Made by a program: the position numbers and the translations under genes
Shown here: in pieces, positions 1 through 9,329 of the stretch
Layout: every line of letters starts with the position of its first letter
Position numbering within the stretch: position 1 is the stretch's first letter
From: Acidipila sp. EB88
GTDB lineage: Bacteria > Acidobacteriota > Terriglobia > Terriglobales > Acidobacteriaceae
Length of the DNA stretch: 64,000 nt
Assembly: GCF_003858395.1 (NCBI RefSeq)
Contig: NZ_QWEV01000005.1
Coordinates: 3,782,001-3,846,000 of the forward strand
Direction: 5' to 3'
Notes under the pieces: model-generated
Databases searched by the model: none
Told to the model about the DNA's origin: nothing
What the model saw: only the letters and a program-made list of their open reading frames with translations

Positions 1-20
1 CGTCGTGTGGCGACTTTCAT
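1..20 (-). CDS. Start of a gene running off the left edge (partial)
   Basis: A minus-strand ATG at 18-20 is preceded by an AAAGG-like ribosome site (complement of 28-32, seven bases away). It opens a frame reading MKVATRR that leaves the window. It follows the sugar transporter on the same strand after about 120 bases, so it could be the next gene of that operon. Only seven codons are visible, so no function can be given. Confidence 0.2.
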
Positions 21-140
21 CGGTGGGCCTTTCTGCTGCTGCAACGTCTGCCTTGGAGGATCACCGTCAGCCTGGCGACGGCGCAGTGGGAGAGAGCTGC
101 GCGCGGGGAGTGCTTCGCGCGTGACAAGGCAGCCTCGTCC

Positions 141-1454
141 TCAGCAGAAGCGCGTGCTGCGCCAGAGGCCATACCCGGCACCTGCGAGGGAGACAATCAG
201 CACGCCGCCGAGCGCCAGCACCCAGTGGCCGTTGATGGCAATGGGTGGAAGCCTAGCGTGTATCCCCAGCCAGATAAACACCGCGGTAGCCGCCAGAACA
301 ATGGCAAAGTCCCACCACCGCCGACGCTGGTTGCGATTGCCAAACTCTTCGCCGTTCTGTGCGCCCAGCACCTCGAGGTAGTTGAGGCCGTAGCGGTCGC
401 ATTCCCGCTCAAGCGCGGCATTGCGGGAGGTGTGTTCTCGAGAAGAAGCCACTGCCGTGCTGATGGCCAGCGCGCCCGCGATCATCAGCACGGAGCCGAG
501 CAGGACGAACAGCCGGTGCTGTGCATTGGCGGTGGCAAGTTCCCCAAACACGAGCGCGCCCCACGCCAAACCCCAGAGCTGGTTGGTGTTTGCCAGGGGG
601 ATGCCGCGGCCGATGCCGAGGTACTTCGCGGCAAACTGCTGGAAGATGTCGCCGATGACCCAGATGAAGCCGCCCAGAAACAGCCAGAACAGAAGCTGTG
701 GATTGTGCACGAGCCGGAACACGGAGGACTTGCGTCCGCCGTCCAGGTAAAGGGTCAAGGCAAACATGGTCGCCAGTTCGCCGACGGTGAAGGCTGTGAC
801 GAACGAGAGCGGGTTCATGCCGCTGATGTAGGCCTTGCGATAGGGCACATACATGGTGCCCCACATCAGGCTTGCGCCAACCGCGGCGGCAAGGCCGCGA
901 ACCGCCTGCACCGTCGCGCCAGGCGCGGCAGACGCGCCGTGGATGGTGCTGAAGCCCAGCAGGATGGCGGCGCTGACGATGAGTACGCCACCCACTACCA
1001 CCTTGAGGATGTTTTGAGCATTCGCTCCCTGCAGCTCAAGAAATAACAATCGGGCCCACACGAGACCGACGAGTCCGTTGGTGTTCCAGATAGGAAAGGC
1101 CGTGGCCAGGCCGACATCGCGTATGGCAAAGATGGTGAGGGTGTTGCCCACGGCCCACAACGCGCCGGCGAGGATCGCCCAGACGATCAGGTGCTTTTTC
1201 GCCATCAGGTCGGCAAAGACGTAGGAGGTGCCCTTGAGCAGGGTGGGAAAGGTCCAGCGGGCGGTGAAGACGCCAGCCACCATGCAGAGCGAGACGGCGA
1301 AGGGTGAAAAGCCCGCGGTGACCAGCTTGGTAGGCGCCTCGGCGGCGCCCAGCCAGACCCCTGCGGCCAGTCCGCAGACCACGCCAAGCCCGTGCAGAGA
1401 AAGTCCTTGTCCCGTGGCAGTTTTCTGCGGCAACGTGGTGCGGCTCAATCCCAT
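141..1454 (-). CDS. GRP-family sugar transporter (glucose/ribose porter-like)
   Basis: The product is a membrane protein of about 437 residues that is almost wholly hydrophobic, with roughly ten membrane segments. Short motifs such as VWLGAAEAPTK near the start, PIWNTNGLVGL in the first half and PLANTNQLWGL in the second half repeat the paired pattern of the GRP branch of the drug/metabolite superfamily (GlcU/RbsU type). The family takes up sugars across the inner membrane, probably with protons. I chose the ATG giving MGLSRTTLPQ because the residues before it are not membrane-like. The substrate cannot be read from sequence. It is divergent from the inositol oxygenase and lies 464 bases from it. 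Confidence 0.8.
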   Translation of the reverse strand: MGLSRTTLPQKTATGQGLSLHGLGVVCGLAAGVWLGAAEAPTKLVTAGFSPFAVSLCMVAGVFTARWTFPTLLKGTSYVFADLMAKKHLIVWAILAGALWAVGNTLTIFAIRDVGLATAFPIWNTNGLVGLVWARLLFLELQGANAQNILKVVVGGVLIVSAAILLGFSTIHGASAAPGATVQAVRGLAAAVGASLMWGTMYVPYRKAYISGMNPLSFVTAFTVGELATMFALTLYLDGGRKSSVFRLVHNPQLLFWLFLGGFIWVIGDIFQQFAAKYLGIGRGIPLANTNQLWGLAWGALVFGELATANAQHRLFVLLGSVLMIAGALAISTAVASSREHTSRNAALERECDRYGLNYLEVLGAQNGEEFGNRNQRRRWWDFAIVLAATAVFIWLGIHARLPPIAINGHWVLALGGVLIVSLAGAGYGLWRSTRFC

Positions 1455-1821
1455 GGACCCTCTTCGTCGAAGTGGAGGCGCTCTAGTGCAGGGCCACGAG
1501 GGCGGCGACGCCCGGCACAAGCCACAGTGCCGGCACCCAAAACTGCACATCGGTCAGGCGCGCCTTGAACGTGTCTGTGCGGCTCATAGGTACGGGTATT
1601 CGCATCGCTCCAGGCAATACACCGGCATCGGACAAGGGACATCGCCCCGGTGTTCTGCCCTGCCGCGGTATCGTATGGACCCGGCATCAGGGGTGTCAAT
1701 CAAGGGAGGTGCTCCGGAATGCCTGGTCCATGGCGATGGGAATCTGGAGTGGCAGCCGGCGCTGGGCGTTATTGCCTGGTCCGGGAGAGTCGTCCACGCA
1801 CGTGGTCGGTGCAGTGCAAGG

Positions 1822-1851
1822 TTGCGTGCCGTTGGATTTCCCTGTTATACG
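1822..1851 (+). promoter_or_regulatory. Candidate promoter of inositol oxygenase
   Basis: TTGCGT at 1822-1827 and TATACG at 1846-1851 are separated by 18 bases and give a weak sigma-70-like promoter. The -10 hexamer overlaps the first bases of the palindrome at 1849-1864, so a protein bound there would block RNA polymerase. Assigned by pattern only. Confidence 0.4.
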
Positions 1852-1864
1852 TTAGCGCTAACGT
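1849..1864. promoter_or_regulatory. LacI-family-type operator palindrome
   Basis: The sequence ACGTTAGCGCTAACGT is a perfect 16-base palindrome centred on GC. It ends 54 bases before the inositol oxygenase start. Even-length palindromes with a central CG or GC and TTA/TAA arms are typical of sugar-responsive LacI-family repressors. I saw no second copy and no LacI gene in the window, so the regulator is probably encoded elsewhere. Confidence 0.55.
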
Positions 1865-1918
1865 AGAGTTTCGCGATCCGGCCGGGGACAAGGCCGCACG
1901 CACATTAGGAGCCGCCTT

Positions 1919-2785
1919 ATGAGCACAAGCCTCGCAGGTAAACCAGGCGACGCACCCTTGGGTGACCTCGATGAATGGGACGAGTTTCTTGAGGGTCGGT
2001 ACAAGGAAGGCAAGACACAGGAAGAATTCCGCGTGTACGACGCCACAGCAACTCCCAGTGTCGCAGAGTTTTACCGGCTCAACCACGAACATCAGACGCT
2101 TGACTACGTGCTGGCCAAGGAGAAGCTGTACTTCAGTCTCCAAAAGGGCCAGAAGACTATCTGGGAAGCGGCAGAGTTTCTGAACACCCTGGTAGATGAC
2201 AGCGATCCGGACACCGACCTGACGCAGATTGAACACCTGCTGCAGACCTCGGAGGCAATCCGCCGCGATGGCCATCCACGCTGGATGGTGCTGACCGGCT
2301 TTATCCACGATCTGGGTAAGTGTCTGTGCCTGTACGGCGAGCCGCAGTGGGGCGTGGTGGGCGATACCTTCCCGGTTGGTTGCGGATGGTCGAAGGACAT
2401 TGTCTTCCCCGAGTACTTCGACAAGAACCCCGATCGCCATCGGCCGGAACTGCAGAGCAAGTACGGTATCTACGAGCCGAACTGCGGGCTGGAAAAGCTG
2501 CACATGTCGTTCGGGCACGACGGCTACATCGCCGAGGTCATGAAGCCGTACCTGCGCGATGAGTCGCTTTACATGTTGCGCTTCCACTCCTTCTACCCCT
2601 GGCATCGGCATGGAGCGTACGACTACCTGTGCAACGACAAGGACAGGTCCATGCTGGAGTGGGTGTTGAAGTTCAACCAGTACGACCTGTACTCCAAGGC
2701 ACACACCAAGCCGAACCTGCAGGAGTTGAAGCCGTACTACGACGAACTGTTCGCGGAGTTTCTGCCTCCCACGCTGGCCTGGTAG
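1919..2785 (+). CDS. myo-Inositol oxygenase (MIOX family)
   Basis: Oxygen-dependent cleavage of myo-inositol to D-glucuronate by a di-iron enzyme. The 288 residues match the family end to end. Iron ligands can be placed at H106 (EHLLQTSE), H130 and D131 (FIHDLGK), H200 (SFGHDGY), H223 (RFHSFYPWH) and D256 (FNQYDLYSK). The family signature GDTFPVGC is at 148-155 and the protein ends in the usual Trp. The start has an AGGAG site seven bases upstream. There is no signal peptide, so it is cytoplasmic. A LacI-type operator overlaps its likely promoter, suggesting induction by a sugar or polyol. The enzyme is best known from eukaryotes and is less common in bacteria. Identification is secure; the downstream glucuronate pathway is not in the window. 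Confidence 0.95.
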   Translation: MSTSLAGKPGDAPLGDLDEWDEFLEGRYKEGKTQEEFRVYDATATPSVAEFYRLNHEHQTLDYVLAKEKLYFSLQKGQKTIWEAAEFLNTLVDDSDPDTDLTQIEHLLQTSEAIRRDGHPRWMVLTGFIHDLGKCLCLYGEPQWGVVGDTFPVGCGWSKDIVFPEYFDKNPDRHRPELQSKYGIYEPNCGLEKLHMSFGHDGYIAEVMKPYLRDESLYMLRFHSFYPWHRHGAYDYLCNDKDRSMLEWVLKFNQYDLYSKAHTKPNLQELKPYYDELFAEFLPPTLAW

Positions 2786-3312
2786 CCGCTCTTCAGCGGA
2801 GCGGTTCATGACGGAATGCCGGAGCCTGACGCGGACATGCTGACTTGCGCGATGGGAACGCCTGTTTGTTTCAGCCGGCAGGCGTTCCAATCGCATTTCG
2901 CCGCGCAGCGGAGTGCGTAACGATTTCTGGAGCAGGCTGCGCAGCTCCCCCGTGCATGAAAGATATGCAGAGCTGCTGCACCATCATGCAACCAATCTGC
3001 CCATCTGTTCGCGGTGTGGTTCCGGTTTGCCTGTAACACGAGCCGGTCGATCAGGCACTCTGTCGACACAGTCGCAATGGCGAAGACGAAATACCGGTGA
3101 GGTCTCGTCACGCGAGGCTGCCAGTGCTTGCATCGAGCGTAAGCAGCCTTGCCTACGACAAAACTGGCAACCATCCGTTGTGAATGCCGCTCGCTGCGGA
3201 CGCCGTGAAAGCCCTGCAACTCTCCCAATCAATTTTGTTTAAGCACCGGCAGAATCGCGGAGCAGGTCCGTGCAATTGTGAAAGGACAAGCGAAGCGGAG
3301 GTGATGAGACGT
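2786..3312. other. Intergenic region after inositol oxygenase
   Basis: About 527 bases without a convincing gene. It holds the long hairpin at 2849-2894, and its end should contain the promoter of the next operon. The open frames are short and of poor composition. Confidence 0.55.
2849..2894. terminator. Long hairpin downstream of inositol oxygenase
   Basis: The arms at 2849-2864 and 2879-2894 are inverted copies of 16 bases with one mismatch and a 14-base loop. The hairpin lies 63 bases after the stop codon. No run of T follows, so it may be a factor-assisted terminator or an mRNA-stabilising structure. Confidence 0.45.
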
Positions 3313-5004
3313 ATGCAAAACAGGTGCGGGCCGACAAGGCGTGAGGTATTGCTAATGATGCTGGCCGCAAGCATGGCGGGCCCGTCATTGCTTGCCAGCC
3401 CTCACGACCGGAAGGGGCGCTCCGCGGTTCGCCGGACCGTCAACATCATGAACTTCATCCGGGCAGAGGAACCGCGTGAGTCCATGGATCTCTTTCTTCC
3501 TGTGCGTAAACAGATGGAACTGATTAAGGCGCATGGTTTTCCGGCGACGTGGCTTCTGCAGTTTGACGCCGTGGTGGAAGGCCCTTTTCTTGCCTACCTG
3601 CAGCAGGAGATCCCGGCCAGTCACGAGATCGGGCTGTGGCTGGAGAACAATCGAAAGCTGTGCGATGCTGCCGGCATCGCGTGGCGTGGCAAGCCTGACT
3701 GGGAGTGGGACTACCACGTGCCCGTGGCTTACTCGATTGGCTACCAGCCGGACGACCGCAAGCGACTGGCGGATGCCGCGATGGGCGGCTTTCGGAAAGC
3801 AGTGGGTTACTATCCGAAAGCCGTCGCTTCGTGGAACCTCGACGCGGTCACCGTGGCGCACCTGGCGGAACACTACGCGGTGGAGGCCCTTGGCAATTGC
3901 CGCGATCAACTGGCGACGGATGGTTTCACAATTTGGGGTTCGCCCATCACGGCGTATTACCCGAGTCGGATCAACGCGTGGAGCTGCGCGCTGCGTGCGG
4001 AGAACCAGATCCCGGTGCAGATCTTCCGGCTGCTCGGACAGGACCCGGTCTACTACTACGACAAGGTCTTCGCATACCCGGATACCATGGAGCCGGTGTG
4101 GCCCTCCGGACGCTCCGCGGCGTTTGTGGACAGCTTCTACGAGATGATGGCGCATGCGCCCGCGGGTCGACTTGCCTACGCGCAGCTAGGCCAGGAAAAC
4201 AGTTTCGGCTGGCCAGAGATGCAAGAGGCCTATGGCATGCAGCTCGATAAACTTGCGGAGACAGTGCGCACGAGCAGCGTGGTGGTTGAGCCGATGAGTG
4301 CGACGGGGCGTCACTTTCGCAGGCAATTTGCGCAGACGCCGGTGCAGATGCAGATCATGCTGGCCGACCCGTATGGGAAGAAGGAATTGCCGGAGCGCAC
4401 CATCTGGTACCAGAGCCGCTTCTACCGGGCCAATCTTCATTTTCGCGGCGACGACGTTTACTTGCGGGACCTGTTCGTCTACAGCGATCGCTTTCCGCAG
4501 ATCTACCTGCACGACACGGCGACGCAGCACGGGATTGACCAGATTGGGCTCGCAGTGCTGGACGGCTACCATTGGAGCCGTAAACCGGGAGACGTAGACA
4601 AGCGCGACGGCGCTGCCCAGGGCGTGTTTACGCTGTCGGACGGCGCCGGGCGCGCGTTGGTTTTGAGGTTCGCAGGCGAGCCGTCTGCGCACGAAGCGGA
4701 AGATACGCTGCACGTACAGGTACCGCTTGAACACGGTGTGATGGCCACCTTCACGTTCTCAGAGCAAAGACTCGTGATGCTCTTCAGCGGAGTGCAGGAG
4801 AATCAGGTTGCGGGAATGCGGCTGTGCTGGGAACAGGCACGCAGCTCCTTTGTGGGCGTGGAAGGCACGAGCCTACGCTACCGCTACCGCGACTTCCACT
4901 ATGCCGTGGAGGTGGAGCGCGGAACCGCTCGACCGACAGACGATGGCGTCCTGCTTGCCGCGGGCGATGGAGTGCTGCAGCTCCGGCTCGCGCAGCCGGA
5001 GTGA
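3313..5004 (+). CDS. Tat-exported barrel-like protein of unknown function, partner of GH106
   Basis: About 563 residues. The N-terminus MQNRCGPTRREVLLMM followed by a hydrophobic stretch is a Tat-like signal. I chose the ATG at 3313 because GGAGGTG at 3297-3303 is well spaced for it; the ATG at 3304 would sit on top of that site. Residues 40 to about 350 include runs such as ATWLLQFDAV, HEIGLWLE, VASWNLDAV and WSCALRAENQIP, which recall the polysaccharide deacetylase/glycoside hydrolase barrel superfamily. The C-terminal half looks like a beta-rich accessory region. I cannot name the family or a catalytic pair. It sits 49 bases upstream of the GH106 gene and is very probably co-transcribed with it, which points to extracellular carbohydrate processing. 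Confidence 0.6.
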   Translation: MQNRCGPTRREVLLMMLAASMAGPSLLASPHDRKGRSAVRRTVNIMNFIRAEEPRESMDLFLPVRKQMELIKAHGFPATWLLQFDAVVEGPFLAYLQQEIPASHEIGLWLENNRKLCDAAGIAWRGKPDWEWDYHVPVAYSIGYQPDDRKRLADAAMGGFRKAVGYYPKAVASWNLDAVTVAHLAEHYAVEALGNCRDQLATDGFTIWGSPITAYYPSRINAWSCALRAENQIPVQIFRLLGQDPVYYYDKVFAYPDTMEPVWPSGRSAAFVDSFYEMMAHAPAGRLAYAQLGQENSFGWPEMQEAYGMQLDKLAETVRTSSVVVEPMSATGRHFRRQFAQTPVQMQIMLADPYGKKELPERTIWYQSRFYRANLHFRGDDVYLRDLFVYSDRFPQIYLHDTATQHGIDQIGLAVLDGYHWSRKPGDVDKRDGAAQGVFTLSDGAGRALVLRFAGEPSAHEAEDTLHVQVPLEHGVMATFTFSEQRLVMLFSGVQENQVAGMRLCWEQARSSFVGVEGTSLRYRYRDFHYAVEVERGTARPTDDGVLLAAGDGVLQLRLAQPE

Positions 5005-5053
5005 TCCTGCCGTCGCCCGCAGCGGCCGTGTTCCTTGGTTTACCTTGAGGAAC

Positions 5054-7927
5054 ATGGACCGCAGAGACTTTCTCCGCATTGCATCGCTCACATCAGGCAG
5101 CTTTGCGCTGCCCGCACTCCTGGCCTCTTCTGTTGAGCAACACGCAGCCGGCGCGACCCCTGGCGAGTTTTCTCCAGACGAACTGCCGCACCTTTTCCAT
5201 ACGCCCGTGGCCCGGTATCGTCCGATGGTGCGCTGGTGGTGGAACGGCGACCGCATCACGCAGCAGGAGTTGCTGCGCGAGCTCGATGTACTCAAAAGCG
5301 CGGGCATCGGCGGTGTGGAGATCAACCCCATCCGCTTCCCTGCCCAGGCAGACCCGATGCACATCGAAGCGCTTACCTGGATGAGCGAGCCGTGGATCAA
5401 GGCGCTCGACGCCGTGCTCGCAGGTGCGAAGGATCGCGGCATGGTGTGCGACATGATCGTGGGCTCAGGCTGGCCGTTTGGCGGAGAGTTTCTCACGCGC
5501 GAGGACCAGACGCAGATGATGACGATTGGCACGCGCGAATTCACCGGGCCGCAACGCGTGACCATCGCTGCGGCCGATCTGCTGGCCGATGTTCACCCGC
5601 AACTTGTCTCGGCCTACAGCGATCCGCAAAAGCAACTGGTGCGTGCGTGTGTCGTGCCGTACGAGCTATCGTCCGCCGAGCAGGCAGTGGATATTCCGGT
5701 GCGCGCCGAAGATAGCGCGGTCACGTTCGATGTGGCCGAGGGTCGCCAGGTTTTGTACTTCCTGGTGAAGATGACGGGGTACATGGCAGTGATCAATGGG
5801 GCGCCCGGAGCAAGCGGCCCGGTGCTGAACCACTACTCAGGCGAGGCGGTGGCGCGCTATCTTGATCGCATCTCCGACGCGTTGACAACGAAGCTTGGTC
5901 CGCTTTCTCCCCGGCTGCGCGCCTTCTTTACCGACAGCATCGAGCTTGAGGGTGCGAACTGGTGCGACGACATGCTGCAGGAGTTCGCGCGGCGTCGCGG
6001 CTATGACCTGGCGCCGTACCTGCCGTTCGTGTTGTTCAAGGTGGGCGCAATGGGCAACGCGGTCGCTACGCCTTATGGTGCGCAGTTTTCTGCTGCGTTG
6101 CAGCAACAGATAGAACAGGTGCGCTATGACTTTGAGACGACCAAGCGCGAACTGTTCAATGAGCGTTTTGTGGCGACGTTCGTGGCGTGGTGTCACCGGC
6201 TTGGGGTGCAGTCGCGCATGCAGGCCTACGGTATGGAATGTGATCCGATCTCCGCAGGCATGATGGTCGATATCCCCGAGTGTGAAACGTGGATCCACAC
6301 CGAGGCCATTGAAGCCTTTGGCAATGGCGACTACACCACTGGACGCAGCTACTCGATGATCAACAAATTCGTTTCCTCCGCGGCGCATCTTGCAGGTAAG
6401 CGACTGATCAGTTGCGAGGAGATGACGAACACCGACGACCCATTCCACACGACACTGGAGCGCATCAAGATTGCGAGTGACCAGAGCATCCTGTCGGGGG
6501 TGACGCAGCCGGTGCTGCACGGGTTCAACTATAGCCCGCCGCAGGTCCCGTTCCCTGGTTGGGTCCGGTATGGAACGTACTTCAGCGAGCACAATACCTG
6601 GTGGCCGTACTTCAATCTTTGGACCACCTACAGCGCTCGCCTTTCGTCGGTGCTGCAGGCGTGCGAGATGCAGGCCGACATCGCCATCCTGCCGCCGCAG
6701 GCCGACGTAGCCTCGAAATTTGGTTTTCAACGGGATCCGTTCCCGCGCATTGCTTACCCTGACTACCTGTTCAAGTTATGGGAGGTGGTGCACCAGAACG
6801 GAAGCGGCTGCGATTACCTGTCCGAGGAGATCATCCGCAAAGCAACGGTGCGCGAAGGCAGGCTGCATTTCGGCTCGCGCGCGTACAAGGCAGTGTTGTT
6901 GCCCAAGGTGCAGTCGCTCCACCCGGAGACAGTGCAGCAGTTGTGCGCACTGGTGGAGTCGGGCGGCACGCTCATCTTTCTCGACACGCTGCCAGAGCAG
7001 TCGGACGGGCTGCGTGATCATGAGAGTTCCAGCACGGTGGTTCATCAGCTCATCGCGTCGGTGCGCACCAGGCACCCGGAGCGTACGCCGCTGCTTCCTG
7101 TGCGGCAGACCGACATGGTTGGCTGGTATCGTGAGCTGCAGCAACGCTATGCGCTGACGCCGGATGTGCGGCTCAGTGCGCCGGTGGACTACATCAGCCA
7201 GGTGCATTATCGCGAAGGCAAGCGGGACGTGTTTTTCTTCTGCCACTACGGACCACAGGACCGGCACACGTTTGAGGCGAGCTTCGGCGAGGTGGGTGGG
7301 GCGGCGTCGCTGTGGAACCCGGAGACTGGAGAGCGCACAGCGCTTGCGCGTGGCATTGGCGGCGCGCTCACCATCTCGCTCGGACCCTCGGAGTCCCGCT
7401 TGATCGTTTTCGAACCTGTTGGTGAAGAGATGAAGCCTTTCAGGGCACTGGGCACGCACGCTCACGACCTGGATGTGCCAGTGATGACACTCACTGGTCC
7501 GTGGAAGGTGCGTTTGCAGCATGTGGATGGATCGGATCGCACGCTTGATCTCGCAACGTTGATCGACTTCAACCAGAGGCCGGACCTGCGAGCCTTCGCC
7601 GGCACGCTCACCTACTCTTGCCCGTTCGCAACTTCAGGCGATCTACCGCAGGTGCTTTCGCTCGGGCGCGTCCACTCGGTTTCGAAGGTACGGTTGAATG
7701 GTCATCTTCTGGGCGTTCGCTGGTATGGGGAGCATCGCTATCCGCTGGCGGGTGCTGCGCAGCCAGGGCGCAACGAAATCTCCATCGAGATCACGACGAC
7801 TCTCGGCAGTTACATGAAGACGCTTCCGGACAATCCGACGGCGAAAGCCTGGACGGCTGATACGCCTGACTATCCCCTCGGGCTCACGGAGGTTCCTGTT
7901 CTTCTTGGAGGCGCGGCACAGGCCTGA
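5054..7927 (+). CDS. Tat-exported GH106-type alpha-L-rhamnosidase
   Basis: About 957 residues. The protein begins MDRRDFLRIASL, a Tat signal, after a weak TGAGG site. Residues 50 to 90 contain VRWWWNGDRIT and then AGIGGVEINPI, the opening signature of family GH106, and the large catalytic region continues to about residue 780 (NEITTT-type motifs are replaced here by LISCEEMTNTDDP). The last 170 residues resemble the galactose-binding module common at the end of this family (LTGPWKVRL, TLTYSCPF). GH106 enzymes remove alpha-L-rhamnose from pectin-type or glycoside substrates outside the cytoplasm. The upstream barrel-like protein is probably in the same operon. The linkage specificity is not predictable. 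Confidence 0.82.
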   Translation: MDRRDFLRIASLTSGSFALPALLASSVEQHAAGATPGEFSPDELPHLFHTPVARYRPMVRWWWNGDRITQQELLRELDVLKSAGIGGVEINPIRFPAQADPMHIEALTWMSEPWIKALDAVLAGAKDRGMVCDMIVGSGWPFGGEFLTREDQTQMMTIGTREFTGPQRVTIAAADLLADVHPQLVSAYSDPQKQLVRACVVPYELSSAEQAVDIPVRAEDSAVTFDVAEGRQVLYFLVKMTGYMAVINGAPGASGPVLNHYSGEAVARYLDRISDALTTKLGPLSPRLRAFFTDSIELEGANWCDDMLQEFARRRGYDLAPYLPFVLFKVGAMGNAVATPYGAQFSAALQQQIEQVRYDFETTKRELFNERFVATFVAWCHRLGVQSRMQAYGMECDPISAGMMVDIPECETWIHTEAIEAFGNGDYTTGRSYSMINKFVSSAAHLAGKRLISCEEMTNTDDPFHTTLERIKIASDQSILSGVTQPVLHGFNYSPPQVPFPGWVRYGTYFSEHNTWWPYFNLWTTYSARLSSVLQACEMQADIAILPPQADVASKFGFQRDPFPRIAYPDYLFKLWEVVHQNGSGCDYLSEEIIRKATVREGRLHFGSRAYKAVLLPKVQSLHPETVQQLCALVESGGTLIFLDTLPEQSDGLRDHESSSTVVHQLIASVRTRHPERTPLLPVRQTDMVGWYRELQQRYALTPDVRLSAPVDYISQVHYREGKRDVFFFCHYGPQDRHTFEASFGEVGGAASLWNPETGERTALARGIGGALTISLGPSESRLIVFEPVGEEMKPFRALGTHAHDLDVPVMTLTGPWKVRLQHVDGSDRTLDLATLIDFNQRPDLRAFAGTLTYSCPFATSGDLPQVLSLGRVHSVSKVRLNGHLLGVRWYGEHRYPLAGAAQPGRNEISIEITTTLGSYMKTLPDNPTAKAWTADTPDYPLGLTEVPVLLGGAAQA

Positions 7928-7958
7928 TTACCGAGAGTAGCGTGGTTCGATTCGCCAA

Positions 7959-7984
7959 GAAGGGCAGCTTCGCGGCTGCCCTTT
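7959..7984. terminator. Bidirectional terminator between GH106 and GH76
   Basis: AAGGGCAGC at 7960-7968 and GCTGCCCTT at 7975-7983 form a nine-pair stem with a six-base TTCGCG loop, followed by TTCT on the plus strand and preceded by TTCTT-type bases on the minus strand. It lies exactly between two convergent genes. Confidence 0.75.
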
Positions 7985-8000
7985 CTATCGTTGCGACCGT

Positions 8001-9134
8001 TCACTTCGGGTGTACTGCAATCTCCGCGACCAACGTATCGAGCGCGGATGATTGTGCCGAAGCATCCACAGCGATGAGCGGCCCGGACCAGACGACACCG
8101 AATTCTGTTCCGGGGCCCTGGTCTTTTGTCCAGATACTGCCAGCGTTAGTGTCCACAAACTGCTGCCAGCGCGGGTCGGGCGCGATGGCCTGCAGGGCCG
8201 CGAGGTTACGCACAAAGATGCCCTTGAACTGCGAGCCATCTCCGCCACAGTTCGGTTCGCAACTGTCATGCAGCACACCGGCGGCGTCGGTCAGCCGGGT
8301 CACGGCGGCGAGCGCGACACTGTGTGCCTGGTTCAGGAAAGGCTTTGGGTCCGCAGAGATTCTTGACCACTCGGCAAGTGCACCGATCAGCACGCCCTGG
8401 TTGTAAGTCCAGGTTGTTTTTTGATTGTTCGTACAGGTACCGGTCGCCGCATCGATGGTGAGGCCGTCGTTCACGAGACCTTGCTGGTTGAGCATGCCCG
8501 AGGCACGAAACCAGGCCCACTCCTTGGCTGCCCAGTCGTGATACTGCGCCCGGTCAGCGCCTGGGGCGGCGCGCACGGCTAAGTGCGTGGCGACTGTAAG
8601 GAAGAGTTCGTTGGCAATGGCGTTTTTATAAGTGCGGTCCTTGCTCCACCAGATGCCACCGCCGCAGGTCTGGTCCCAGCCACCGGCCATGTCCTTGAAA
8701 ATGGACTGTGCCATACCGAGATAGCGCGCCTCTCCGGACACATCGTAGGCGCCGATCCAGGCCAGGGCCCACCAGCCTTCATCGTCATAGTAGGTATTGA
8801 GGAAGCCCGGCGCACCGGTCATCTCCTTGAGATCGCCGATCTGCTCGGTTTTGGGGACCACGATCTGCGCTTGCGCAAACGTATGCGCGAGCACGGGCAG
8901 ATACTGCCTGGATCCGGTCACCTGCATGAAGTCGTCGAGCACCGTGATGGCGTTGGCCGAGTTCCACCAGCCGGTCGAGGTGTACAGGCCAGTCCGTTCG
9001 AGATATCGCCGCTGCAATGCATCGAGGCCCAGCTGCGTGTGCTGCGTCCAATTCGGAGGAGCAGGCGCGGTCTGCGCGTGCGCGATGGACGGAAGCACTA
9101 AGAGCAAAAGGAGGAGAGAACGAAAACAGCCCAT
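8001..9134 (-). CDS. Secreted GH76-family alpha-1,6-mannanase-like enzyme
   Basis: About 377 residues. The N-terminus MGCFRSLLLLLLVLPSIAHA is a clear Sec signal, which fixes the start. The mature part has GH76 features: GWWNSANAITVLDD near residue 55-68, the paired aspartates in YYDDEGWW (D117, D118) that serve catalysis in this family, GGGIWWSKDRTYKN and WTYNQGVLIGAL. These form an (alpha/alpha)6 barrel that cleaves alpha-1,6-mannan, such as fungal cell-wall mannan. It is alone on its strand and convergent with the GH106 gene. Identification is good; substrate by family only. Confidence 0.88.
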   Translation of the reverse strand: MGCFRSLLLLLLVLPSIAHAQTAPAPPNWTQHTQLGLDALQRRYLERTGLYTSTGWWNSANAITVLDDFMQVTGSRQYLPVLAHTFAQAQIVVPKTEQIGDLKEMTGAPGFLNTYYDDEGWWALAWIGAYDVSGEARYLGMAQSIFKDMAGGWDQTCGGGIWWSKDRTYKNAIANELFLTVATHLAVRAAPGADRAQYHDWAAKEWAWFRASGMLNQQGLVNDGLTIDAATGTCTNNQKTTWTYNQGVLIGALAEWSRISADPKPFLNQAHSVALAAVTRLTDAAGVLHDSCEPNCGGDGSQFKGIFVRNLAALQAIAPDPRWQQFVDTNAGSIWTKDQGPGTEFGVVWSGPLIAVDASAQSSALDTLVAEIAVHPK

Positions 9135-9329
9135 GGCGACCTTTGTAGCAGATCGGCAAGGAACTCTGTAAGGAGCAGCATTTTGTTGATTCGGGAGGGC
9201 GCGAACCGCTTGAGATCGCGCCGAGTACCAGGTGGTGTGCTCGCCCAGCGCGCATTGTGTGATTGATGTACCTGGGCAGACGGGCGCTCTTTTGCATGTC
9301 TTACCCGGTTGCCTGCTTGCGCACCTGGT

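Larger units (their letters stand above)
1455..1918. other. Divergent intergenic region, sugar transporter / inositol oxygenase
   Basis: This 464-base gap between two divergent genes holds the LacI-like palindrome and a candidate promoter for the oxygenase, listed separately. The rest has no convincing gene. Open frames here are rich in Arg, Trp and Cys and look like non-coding shadows. Confidence 0.6.

Noticed and set aside
225-1046. 273-codon plus-strand ORF
   Set aside because: It is the complement of the sugar transporter gene and has a charged, shadow-like composition.
1719-1922. Plus-strand ORF with an AGGGAGG site, ending in an ATGA overlap with the inositol oxygenase start
   Set aside because: The product is rich in Trp, Arg and Cys with no domain, and it covers the operator and promoter region. 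The overlap is probably chance.
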